Shown in pieces: positions 1 to 4,924 of a stretch of 5,395 nt of DNA. Within the stretch, counting starts at the first letter, position 1. Each line of letters opens with the position of its first letter. The translations under genes were made by a program, and so were the position numbers. The notes below the pieces were generated by a model. That model was given only the letters and a program-made list of their open reading frames with translations. It searched no databases and was not told the origin of the DNA. Location: assembly GCA_003646935.1 (NCBI GenBank), contig QMLW01000174.1, positions 1 through 5,395 on the forward strand, written 5' to 3'. The stretch is from Deltaproteobacteria bacterium (GTDB lineage Bacteria > Desulfobacterota > DSM-4660 > Desulfatiglandales > B25-G16).

Positions 1-1
1 A

Positions 2-907
2 GCACGGGCAGAAAGGCTCAGGCAGGCAGCGAGTGATGGCGAGGGGAAGGGAATCATAGACAGATCGCGGAAGGCCTGTGTGTTTTGCCCGGAACAAATA
101 GCGCAAAACACGCCGACATTCCCCGAAACAGTTTGCCCGGAGGGAAGGATTCGGCGCGGCGAGACGGTGGTCTTTCCCAATTTGAATCCCTTCGGGGAAA
201 ACCACGCGGTGGCTACCCTGAGCGAGGCGCATTTCCTGGATGTAGACGAATTCAGGGTTGATCTGCTCAGGGACAACCTGCTCGCATCAAGGGAGTATAT
301 TCTTTCAGTATGGAATAACAACAAGGAGGCACGGTGGCCGATCTGGGTCTGGAACTATATGCCGCCCTCTGCTGGAAGCATCATTCATCCCCATGTCCAG
401 ATCCTGGTTGAGGGACAGCCGGTACCCAAACTGAAGGAACTTCTGGCACGAGGCGAGGCGTATTTCCATGATCACAGGAGAAATTACTGGGGTGATCTGG
501 TCTCAAAGGAGCAGGAGCTCGATGAGCGGTTCATATACGGCGATGATGCGCTCGCTGTTATTACGAGTTTCGCGCCCCGTGGATTTAATGAGATACAATT
601 TATATTCAGGGAGAGCTCTCTGGAGAAGTTGGCTGAGGGGGCTATCGATGCGTTCGCCCATGCTATCACCAAAGCGCTGTGTGCATATAAGGAGATAGGC
701 ATCGGGTCCTTTAACCTCATCACCTACTCCGGACCCCTGCATGAAGAGCTGGATTACTATGCGTTGCACACGACGCTCTTCTCAAGGCCCCCTCCGAGGG
801 GCGTGTACACGAACGATACGGGGCCCATGGAGAGGGGATACGATGTGTGGGTGATCGACACCGTGCCCGAAGAGCTCGCCGATAGGATGAAGCCCTTTTT
901 CGCTTGA
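2..907 (+). CDS. HIT/GalT-superfamily nucleotidyltransferase-like protein, 5'-partial
   Basis: The frame is open from the left edge, so the gene begins upstream; 301 residues are visible. A GTG at 80 could serve as a start, but it lies between the two cysteines of a C-x2-C pair (codons 77-79 and 86-88), which matches the N-terminal zinc site of galactose-1-phosphate uridylyltransferase (GalT). The true start is therefore earlier. The H-P-H-x-Q active-site signature is at 386-400 (HPHVQ); in GalT the second His is the uridylylated nucleophile. Near the C-terminus, ALHTTLFSRPPPR resembles the histidine and proline-rich end of the second GalT half-domain. Family members transfer a nucleoside monophosphate between a nucleotide sugar or ADP/ATP-type donor and a phosphate ester in the cytoplasm. 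The substrate here cannot be read from the sequence: it is not a close match to classical GalT, and an ADP-type transferase is possible. No Leloir-pathway gene is adjacent. The gene ends with TGA, 28 bp before the outer-membrane protein gene, so the two may be co-transcribed. The fold call is confident; the exact activity is not. Confidence -1.
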   Translation, partial: ARAERLRQAASDGEGKGIIDRSRKACVFCPEQIAQNTPTFPETVCPEGRIRRGETVVFPNLNPFGENHAVATLSEAHFLDVDEFRVDLLRDNLLASREYILSVWNNNKEARWPIWVWNYMPPSAGSIIHPHVQILVEGQPVPKLKELLARGEAYFHDHRRNYWGDLVSKEQELDERFIYGDDALAVITSFAPRGFNEIQFIFRESSLEKLAEGAIDAFAHAITKALCAYKEIGIGSFNLITYSGPLHEELDYYALHTTLFSRPPPRGVYTNDTGPMERGYDVWVIDTVPEELADRMKPFFA

Positions 908-927
908 ACTGAGCCGAAAACCTTAAC

Positions 928-931
928 GGAG
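928..931 (+). promoter_or_regulatory. Shine-Dalgarno for the PorV-like gene
   Basis: GGAG lies 4 nt before the ATG at 936. The spacing is short but usable. It supports the start because the encoded N-terminus is a convincing signal peptide. No promoter is evident in the 28-bp gap, so read-through from the upstream gene is likely. Confidence -1.
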
Positions 932-935
932 CCGA

Positions 936-1472
936 ATGTTGATACGGATCACGCTGCTTGCTCTTGCCATTGCTTTATCAGTGGTGCTGCCTTCCTACGG
1001 GGAGATTCGGTTCGATGCACTGAACGGATCTGATCTGGGTATGGGTGTGGGCGCACGAGCTATAGGCATGGGCGGTGCGTTCGTGGCGATCGCCGATGAT
1101 CCCTCGGCCACGTTTTGGAATCCAGCGGGGTTAACCGATCTAAAGGGCAGCCAATTTTTATTGTCCGGCGACCTTCCCGATAATTTCAGCGCCTCCTCAT
1201 TGGTGTATAAGTCCTCTTTAAGGCAACTTGCGAGATTGAACGCTGCCATAGGCTTGAGCCTCATCAACAGGTTACGCATAGAGGGGGATAGCGGGAGCAG
1301 CACATGGGCGGGACGCGCTTCGCACATCCTCGATATGGGTACTATAGAGGTGGAAGAGGGTTTCAGTGGATCTATGGAATCCGAGACATATGATACACGG
1401 CTGAGCCTGTCCTTTGTGCCCCCCACCCATAGGAGGCTCTCCATAGGACTGAACCTGATACACGTGTGTTGA
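936..1472 (+). CDS. PorV/FadL-like outer-membrane beta-barrel protein, N-terminal half (ends at an in-frame TGA)
   Basis: This is the first half of what appears to be one 364-codon gene spanning 936-2030. Residues 1-22 form a signal peptide (hydrophobic core from about 5 to 18, ending PSYG before E23), so the product is exported. Residues 39-49 (GARAIGMGGAF) and 53-66 (ADDPSATFWNPAGL) are the N-terminal signature of the OmpP1/FadL and PorV/PorQ group of outer-membrane barrels: Gly-rich motif, then D-x-[AS]-x-x-x-x-NPA. The rest shows alternating strands and turns typical of a barrel. Translation stops at TGA 1470-1472 after the strand LSIGLNLIHVC, leaving 178 residues, about half of a normal barrel. 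The same frame continues uninterrupted for 185 more codons with barrel character. A 178-residue half barrel is unlikely to fold alone. A CGA (Arg) to TGA transition, a sequencing error, or UGA read-through are the options. In relatives this type of protein acts in hydrophobic-compound uptake (FadL) or in type IX secretion (PorV); I cannot say which applies. Confidence -1.
   Translation: MLIRITLLALAIALSVVLPSYGEIRFDALNGSDLGMGVGARAIGMGGAFVAIADDPSATFWNPAGLTDLKGSQFLLSGDLPDNFSASSLVYKSSLRQLARLNAAIGLSLINRLRIEGDSGSSTWAGRASHILDMGTIEVEEGFSGSMESETYDTRLSLSFVPPTHRRLSIGLNLIHVC
1470..1472 (+). other. In-frame TGA interrupting the PorV-like gene
   Basis: The codon order at 1467-1475 is TGT TGA GAG. Codons before and after are in the same phase, and both sides read as one beta-barrel protein, so no indel needs to be invoked. 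A single base change from CGA (Arg) would restore a 364-aa product. TGA terminates the GalT-like gene (905-907) and adk (2880-2882), so it is a genuine stop codon in this genome. Confidence -1.
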
Positions 1473-1481
1473 GAGACCGCA

Positions 1482-2030
1482 TTGCTCTGGACCGGTGGTC
1501 CGGACGGAGGATTCTACAGGGTTGAACTTGAGTACAACGCCTTTGATCTCGGGGCGATATACCGGATGAGAGAGGGGATGCGGGTGGGATTGATGGTAAA
1601 GAACCTATACGGGAGATCACCAAACACAGGGTATGAGCGCTATGCTCTTCCCCGGTATGCGACCATGGGCATATCCTCTGAAAAAGGCGCATACACCTTT
1701 TCCCTGGATAGCGAGGTGATCTTCGGGAGGTTTGGGCGAGAAAAGGATAAGGTAGCGCAATTCTGGTTTCTGCGGGGAGGCCTTGAGAGGGAGGTGGGGA
1801 GCAGGTTCAAGGTGAGGCTTGGCCTCATATACCCTATCGTGGCCTATACCTCCCCGGCGGGTGATATGAGGGAGGATATTCCGTCGCCGAAGATCGGAGG
1901 CGCGGTAGGGATCGGCGCAGAGTTCGGCAGGATCACCATAGACTTCGCCGTGTATGGGGATCCCGCAAAGAGCTACGTGGAAGAAGAACGGGTGATCACC
2001 TCCGTAGGCACCGTAATAATAGAATTTTAA
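1482..2030 (+). CDS. PorV/FadL-like outer-membrane protein, C-terminal half (in-frame continuation)
   Basis: This is the continuation of the gene starting at 936, open from 1473 to TAA 2028-2030. The first possible restart codon is TTG 1482, but no Shine-Dalgarno precedes it and no signal peptide follows, so independent translation into a functional protein is doubtful. The sequence contains the strand NAFDLGAIYRM, then MRVGLMVKNLYG (a motif seen in PorV/PorQ-type barrels: a GAxYR strand followed by a 'kNL' turn), and further amphipathic strands. It ends in GTVIIEF. The terminal Phe on an alternating strand is the usual C-terminal signal of outer-membrane barrels recognised by the BAM complex. 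This intact C-terminus, with no further stops or frameshifts in 185 codons, argues that the interruption is recent, artefactual or tolerated, rather than old decay. Confidence -1.
   Translation: MLWTGGPDGGFYRVELEYNAFDLGAIYRMREGMRVGLMVKNLYGRSPNTGYERYALPRYATMGISSEKGAYTFSLDSEVIFGRFGREKDKVAQFWFLRGGLEREVGSRFKVRLGLIYPIVAYTSPAGDMREDIPSPKIGGAVGIGAEFGRITIDFAVYGDPAKSYVEEERVITSVGTVIIEF
1487..1503 (+). other. GC-rich hairpin just downstream of the in-frame TGA
   Basis: CTGGACC (1487-1493) pairs with GGTCCGG (1497-1503) around the three-base loop GGT, with one T-G wobble. T1486-A1504 can add an eighth pair. The apical loop begins 21 nt after the TGA and its first base is G. That spacing and loop G agree with published descriptions of bacterial SECIS elements. 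The hairpin also sits in a Gly-rich coding turn, so it may be a chance palindrome. Confidence -1.
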
Positions 2031-2143
2031 GCAATGAGCTAAAGCCGGTTATTCTACTATTATACAGCTTCAAGGTACCCGTTTCCTGCTCATTCGCCAA
2101 ACTCCTTTTCGCTTTATCGAATTTAGAGATTAGATTTCTTACC

Positions 2144-2172
2144 TTGACCCCCGAGGGCGTTTCCTCTATAGT
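2144..2172 (+). promoter_or_regulatory. Predicted sigma70-type promoter for adk
   Basis: The -35 is TTGACC (2144-2149, 5 of 6 to consensus) and the -10 is TATAGT (2167-2172, 5 of 6), separated by exactly 17 bp. Transcription would begin near 2179-2181, giving an untranslated leader of about 55 nt before the adk start. It is the best promoter match I found in the window and lies in a non-coding gap. Confidence -1.
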
Positions 2173-2223
2173 TTGCTGCCTCACGAAGGCATTTCGCCTC
2201 GGATCGCGAACTAAAGAGCTTAT

Positions 2224-2229
2224 GGAGGT
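2224..2229 (+). promoter_or_regulatory. Shine-Dalgarno for adk
   Basis: GGAGGT lies 5 nt before the GTG at 2235. This strong site decides in favour of the GTG start, which places the P-loop at the usual distance from the N-terminus. Confidence -1.
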
Positions 2230-2234
2230 TTCAG

Positions 2235-2882
2235 GTGAGAATCGTATTGTTAGGGGCACCAGGTGCCGGCAAAGGGACCGTTGCAAAGCTACTCACTGAA
2301 CATGATGGATCGGTGCAGATTTCCACGGGGGATATCCTGCGTGCGGCCGTGAAGGATGGAACGGAACTGGGCGTGCAGGCGAAGGAGTATATGGACAGGG
2401 GCGACCTCGTTCCCGATTCCCTTATCATGAAGATGATGGAAGAACGACTCCAGGCGGATGATTGTGAAAGGGGCTTTATCCTTGATGGTTTCCCCCGAAC
2501 GATTCCTCAGGCAGAGGAGCTCAAGAAGCTGCTTGAGAGGTTGGGCATTGCGCTCGATGTGGTGGTGAATCTTGAGGTGCCCAAGGATGTCATCCTGGAT
2601 CGCCTCACCACCAGAAGGACCTGCTCGAATCCGGACTGCCAGGCCATCTACAATATCAAGAGCAATCCGCCCACGGAAGATGGAAGGTGCAAGATATGCG
2701 GGAGTCCCGTGATCCAGAGGGATGACGAGACCGAAGAGGCCATCATGAACAGGCTGGAGACCTATAACGAGAAAACGGCGCCGCTCATCTCATATTACGA
2801 GAAAGAAGGACTCCTCAAGAACATCCTCTCCCTGAAGAGCCAGGAGACGGTCGAGAAAATCAAGGCAGCGCTTCATACTTGA
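2235..2882 (+). CDS. adk: Adenylate kinase with zinc-type LID
   Basis: Adenylate kinase (EC 2.7.4.3) interconverts ATP + AMP and 2 ADP in the cytoplasm. At 215 aa it has the normal length of the long bacterial form. The P-loop GAPGAGKGT is at residues 7-15. The AMP-binding stretch QISTGDILRAAV starts at 28, and DGFPRT is at 84-89. The LID begins at RRTC and carries four cysteines (C130, C135, C152, C155), the structural zinc site seen in many non-enteric bacteria. Here the first pair is C-x4-C, not the common C-x2-C; the second is C-x2-C. QRDDE (161-165) and the helix ending in SYYEKEG complete the fold. GTG is the start, with a strong Shine-Dalgarno and an upstream promoter. The gene is followed 56 bp later by a Nudix hydrolase and is not in a ribosomal-protein or secY cluster, unlike adk in many bacteria. 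The identification is secure. Confidence -1.
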   Translation: MRIVLLGAPGAGKGTVAKLLTEHDGSVQISTGDILRAAVKDGTELGVQAKEYMDRGDLVPDSLIMKMMEERLQADDCERGFILDGFPRTIPQAEELKKLLERLGIALDVVVNLEVPKDVILDRLTTRRTCSNPDCQAIYNIKSNPPTEDGRCKICGSPVIQRDDETEEAIMNRLETYNEKTAPLISYYEKEGLLKNILSLKSQETVEKIKAALHT

Positions 2883-2895
2883 AAAGACGATCGGG

Positions 2896-2909
2896 AATAG
2901 ATATCTATT
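2896..2909. repeat. 14-bp perfect palindrome between adk and the Nudix gene
   Basis: AATAGAT followed by its exact reverse complement ATCTATT forms an uninterrupted palindrome in the 56-bp gap. It could be an operator-like site or chance in an AT-rich spacer. It has no loop and no T-run, so it is not a terminator. Confidence -1.
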
Positions 2910-2938
2910 AGGGGCACTCCCATTGCTGCCCATAGAAG

Positions 2939-3763
2939 TTGAGACTGAACCCTCACAAAGCATTGATCAGCCGCATCATGGATGTACTCCATGAGAGGAG
3001 CCGCGGTAGGCGCTTTTTCCCGGCGTATATTGCACGCTCGGATGAGGCCTCCGCCGTGTTGTTTCTTCTGGGCGAGCACTGTGGAGAGCAAAAGGTCCGG
3101 CCTGAGCCCTGCGTGGTGTTCAATAAGCGATCCATAAGAGTGAGGCAGCCCGGTGATCTGTGTTTCCCGGGTGGCAGGATTGCGCCGGGGTTGGATTCCC
3201 TTGTCTCTAAGTTTCTTACCCTACCGCTATTCCCCCTGGCGCGATGGCCTCACTGGTCAACGTGGCGCAATCTCCAAGGAGAGGATGCAAAGTCACTGGC
3301 CTTGGTTTTTGCCACAAGCCTAAGGGAGAGCCTTGAGGAGATGGGGCTGAATCCCCTGGGAGTCAAATTTCTGGGGCCCCTTCCGCCGGAGGACCTCCGC
3401 ATGTTCGACCGAGTCATCTATCCTATGGTGAGTTGGATCGGCCGTCAACGTCATTTCCTGCTGAACTGGGAGGTGGAAAGGATCGTATATATCCCGCTTC
3501 GAGATCTCTTGAATCCCGAAAACTACGCATGCTACAGGCTCAACATGGCACCACGTGGCGAGGCTGGAGTGGTGGAGGAGAAAGGGGATTTCCCCTGCTT
3601 TCGGCATAAGACCCACGATGGGGAAGAGGTGCTTTGGGGTGCCACGTACCGTATCGTGATGGTATTTCTAGAGCTCGTGTATGGCTTTAGTGCACCAAAC
3701 CTCGACACGCTCCCTATAATCTATGGCTATCTGGATAAGCGCTACTTCAATCGCGGAAGATAG
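2939..3763 (+). CDS. Nudix hydrolase, CoA-pyrophosphatase (NudL/PCD1) type with a long insertion
   Basis: The protein has 274 aa from TTG 2939. An in-frame TAG ends at 2935, so the only other plausible start is ATG 2978 (residue 14); neither has a good Shine-Dalgarno. Residues 61-79 (from FNKRS to CFPGG) match the signature that precedes the Nudix box in coenzyme A pyrophosphatases, with Gln where many have His. RESLEEMG (129-136) is the second half of the Nudix box, REUxEExG, with its metal-binding glutamates. WGATYRIV (233-240) resembles the C-terminal WGxT helix of the family. Related enzymes hydrolyse CoA, acyl-CoA or oxidised CoA to 3',5'-ADP and phosphopantetheine with Mg or Mn. Unusually, about 35 extra residues rich in Trp and Leu (around 82-122) separate GG from RES, and no Glu occupies the usual G-x5-E place. 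The gene follows adk closely and may share its transcript. Fold is confident; substrate is inferred. Confidence -1.
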   Translation: MRLNPHKALISRIMDVLHERSRGRRFFPAYIARSDEASAVLFLLGEHCGEQKVRPEPCVVFNKRSIRVRQPGDLCFPGGRIAPGLDSLVSKFLTLPLFPLARWPHWSTWRNLQGEDAKSLALVFATSLRESLEEMGLNPLGVKFLGPLPPEDLRMFDRVIYPMVSWIGRQRHFLLNWEVERIVYIPLRDLLNPENYACYRLNMAPRGEAGVVEEKGDFPCFRHKTHDGEEVLWGATYRIVMVFLELVYGFSAPNLDTLPIIYGYLDKRYFNRGR

Positions 3764-3844
3764 GCCTCCGGGGTCAAGCGGGCGGTGTGGATGGATTAGC
3801 GAAGTAGCTGGTCAGATAATCAGCATATGAGGAGCTAAAAACCA

Positions 3845-3865
3845 ATGCGACATAAGTGCGCGTGA
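3845..3865 (+). CDS. Possible six-codon leader peptide ORF
   Basis: ATG 3845 to TGA 3863-3865 encodes MRHKCA. GAGGAG (3829-3834) lies 10 nt upstream, an acceptable Shine-Dalgarno. Its end is only 16 nt before the next short ORF. It is too short to judge as coding and is listed because it forms a row with the following short ORFs. Confidence -1.
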   Translation: MRHKCA

Positions 3866-3866
3866 C

Positions 3867-3873
3867 AAGGAGG
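3867..3873 (+). promoter_or_regulatory. Strong Shine-Dalgarno before the 29-codon ORF
   Basis: AAGGAGG lies 8 nt before ATG 3882, the strongest ribosome-binding site in the window. It is odd that it serves only a 29-codon ORF. Confidence -1.
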
Positions 3874-3881
3874 AATGGATC

Positions 3882-3971
3882 ATGACTAAAGGCAAGACCA
3901 AAGAAAGGGCATTCTGGCGAAGGCGAATAAAGAGGAGCGCTCCACCCGCTCATTCAGGTTGCACATGGTAG
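3882..3971 (+). CDS. Small basic ORF, 29 aa, function unknown
   Basis: ATG 3882 to TAG 3969-3971 encodes 29 residues that begin MTKGKTKERAFWRRRIKR and end SGCTW. The first 18 residues are strongly basic. A near-optimal Shine-Dalgarno stands at ideal spacing. The FWRRRI stretch followed by SG loosely recalls the N-terminus of IS66-type TnpA accessory proteins, so this could be the start of a degenerated insertion-sequence gene. It could also be a genuine microprotein or leader peptide. Its 3' third overlaps the left arm of a 15-nt inverted repeat. After the TAG the same frame stays open to a TGA at 4026-4028. Without homologues I cannot decide; the strong start signal is the main reason for listing it. 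Confidence -1.
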   Translation: MTKGKTKERAFWRRRIKRSAPPAHSGCTW

Positions 3972-3998
3972 CTGTCGCGTATCGCGGGTGGAGAGCTC
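3935..3998. repeat. Inverted repeat with 15-nt arms, one mismatch, 34-nt spacer
   Basis: GAGCGCTCCACCCGC (3935-3949) and GCGGGTGGAGAGCTC (3984-3998) are complementary at 14 of 15 positions, including ten uninterrupted pairs next to the loop. As RNA this would form a stable stem with a 34-nt loop. It has no trailing T-run, so it does not look like an intrinsic terminator. It overlaps the end of the 29-codon ORF and precedes the AT-rich part of the region. An attenuator-like structure, a small-RNA stem or the end of a decayed mobile element are possible. Confidence -1.
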
Positions 3999-4020
3999 AT
4001 AGGGGGTATCATGAAAAAGG

Positions 4021-4224
4021 ATGGATGAGGTATTTCTCGGTCCCTCACCGCATGTATTTTTCATCTTATTTTTATCCATAGTGAGGAAATTATGCAATGA
4101 GGGTGTTTACCCAAATTCACCACATTCGCACTCATTTGTTTTTGGGAAAACCGCTTTTTTGTGTGGATTCCCTATGTCGTTAAATAAAACTACCTATTAT
4201 AGAAAGGCGTTTTGGAGATCATGA
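4021..4224 (+). CDS. Doubtful 67-codon ORF overlapping the next gene by ATGA
   Basis: The ORF runs from ATG 4021 to TGA 4222-4224, overlapping the ATG of the next gene in the ATGA arrangement associated with translational coupling. A hydrophobic stretch (HVFFILFLSIV, residues 11-21) could be a membrane segment. Against it: the DNA is AT-rich with T-runs, unlike neighbouring coding sequence, the remaining residues look like random translation (many Ser, His and Phe), and the region is expected to hold a promoter. I consider it more likely non-coding. Confidence -1.
   Translation: MDEVFLGPSPHVFFILFLSIVRKLCNEGVYPNSPHSHSFVFGKTAFLCGFPMSLNKTTYYRKAFWRS
4195..4200 (+). promoter_or_regulatory. Candidate -10 element before the secreted-protein gene
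   Basis: TATTAT matches the -10 consensus at 5 of 6 positions in an AT-rich stretch 20 nt before ATG 4221. No good -35 sits 16-18 bp upstream, so the call is weak. Confidence -1.
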
Positions 4225-4847
4225 AAGAGTATAAAAGCATGCTCGTTGGGGCGCTACTGTGTGTGTCCTTTTTATTGGTTCAAGCGTATGCAGCGACTGA
4301 CAAGCACAATGAGGTTACCATTGTGATACCAGCAAAGGTCTTGCAAGGATTTATCAACGAAGTGCTGCCCGTTGAGATAACTCCGAAGAAAAAAGTCTCG
4401 GGAGTTCTCTGGATTCAATCAATAGAGGGATTGAGGCTCGGATTGGACAAGCTCTGGTTTACCGTCACTATCCACGGTGATAACATAGCCTATAAGGGTA
4501 AAATCGGAGGTCTTCCCGCCGATCTGCGCTTTGGCGCTCTTGAAAGCACCTTGAATTGTGAGGCATCGATTCGATACGATACCAAGAAGGGGCTACTCTA
4601 TGTAAGGCCAAAGGTAGTGGAAGAGGGAAAGAAAGGGGATATCCTGTGGCTGTTGCTTGTTTCGATTTTAAGCGAGGGCGAATATCCGGTGGAAGTCCAG
4701 AAGCTCAAGCCGATAGCAGCGCGATTCAGCGATAAAACGGTTGAGATCGATATGGATATCTCCAATATCTACACCACCAACGACAGGCTCTTTATCGCGT
4801 TACAGCCCACCGTTAAGGCCACGCAATTAGCAAGAAATAATGGATAA
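4221..4847 (+). CDS. Secreted protein of unknown function, possibly YceB/TULIP-like
   Basis: This is a 208-aa protein with a clear signal peptide: Lys at 2 and 5, hydrophobic core about 7-20, and a QAYA cleavage site after residue 24. There is no lipobox cysteine at the cleavage point, so it is probably periplasmic or secreted rather than a lipoprotein. I chose ATG 4221 because it puts the basic residues directly before the core; TTG 4212 adds three residues and is an alternative. GGAG at 4214-4217 is only 3 nt from this ATG. The mature part begins with an amphipathic stretch (VTIVIPAKVLQGFINEVLPVEI) and continues as long alternating beta segments. This pattern resembles DUF1439/YceB-type lipid-binding (TULIP-like) envelope proteins, but no residue signature proves it. 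No transmembrane segment follows the signal peptide except a short hydrophobic patch (ILWLLLVSIL). It is followed by a small ORF at 77 bp in the same direction. Confidence -1.
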   Translation: MKEYKSMLVGALLCVSFLLVQAYAATDKHNEVTIVIPAKVLQGFINEVLPVEITPKKKVSGVLWIQSIEGLRLGLDKLWFTVTIHGDNIAYKGKIGGLPADLRFGALESTLNCEASIRYDTKKGLLYVRPKVVEEGKKGDILWLLLVSILSEGEYPVEVQKLKPIAARFSDKTVEIDMDISNIYTTNDRLFIALQPTVKATQLARNNG

Positions 4848-4924
4848 GCGCATACGGTTTCATGGGGTTAGATGACATTGCGCGTGCCAAAAAGGTTTTT
4901 GAAGTTTTTAAAATGGGATCTTGA

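Larger units (their letters stand above)
2031..2234 (+). promoter_or_regulatory. Intergenic leader upstream of adk
   Basis: This 204-bp gap is AT-richer than the flanking genes and contains the adk promoter and ribosome-binding site annotated separately. A 7-nt inverted repeat (AATGAGC at 2033-2039, GCTCATT at 2088-2094) is present, but it is widely spaced and has no T-run, so I do not call a terminator. No gene is supported here. Confidence -1.
3764..4220. other. Long intergenic region with very short ORFs and an inverted repeat
   Basis: This stretch of about 450 bp contains no conventional gene on either strand. Its left half (to about 4010) is similar in composition to the genes and carries two short ORFs with good Shine-Dalgarno sequences and a long inverted repeat. 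Its right half (about 4030-4220) is clearly AT-rich with several T-runs (near 4058, 4070, 4138 and 4155), as expected for a regulatory region before the next gene. I found no hairpin directly followed by a T-run that would make a good intrinsic terminator for the upstream Nudix gene. Confidence -1.

Noticed and set aside
995..1444. 149-codon minus-strand ORF opposite the PorV-like gene
   Set aside because: It is the antisense shadow of a well-supported barrel gene, is rich in Ser, Pro and Arg, and matches no domain I recognise.
936..2030. Genome-wide UGA recoding (as in mycoplasmas or Gracilibacteria)
   Set aside because: TGA ends the GalT-like gene and adk at the expected protein lengths, and tryptophan is encoded by TGG throughout. 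Only isolated in-frame TGAs occur.
2178..2200. Hairpin AGGC-ATTTC-GCCT near 2186-2198 as a terminator or riboswitch
   Set aside because: Only four pairs, no T-run after it, and it would lie within the short adk leader. Too weak to annotate.
1996..2286. 96-codon minus-strand ORF across the adk leader
   Set aside because: It runs through the adk promoter and into the adk P-loop region in antisense and has no ribosome-binding site or recognisable motif.
4096..4136. AATGAG...CTCATT pairing with inner GGTG...CACC as a regulatory stem
   Set aside because: The two helices are short and separated by an asymmetric 9-nt bulge. Such pairing is easily found by chance in this AT-rich region.
4141..4162. 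Possible intrinsic terminator at GGGAAAACCGC followed by six T
   Set aside because: There is a T-run, but the preceding bases form no GC-rich stem; only an A-T pairing of about four pairs is possible.
3764..4220. CRISPR array, tRNA or tandem repeats in the long gap
   Set aside because: No regularly spaced direct repeats, no tRNA-like cloverleaf with a T-loop motif, and no tandem units were seen.
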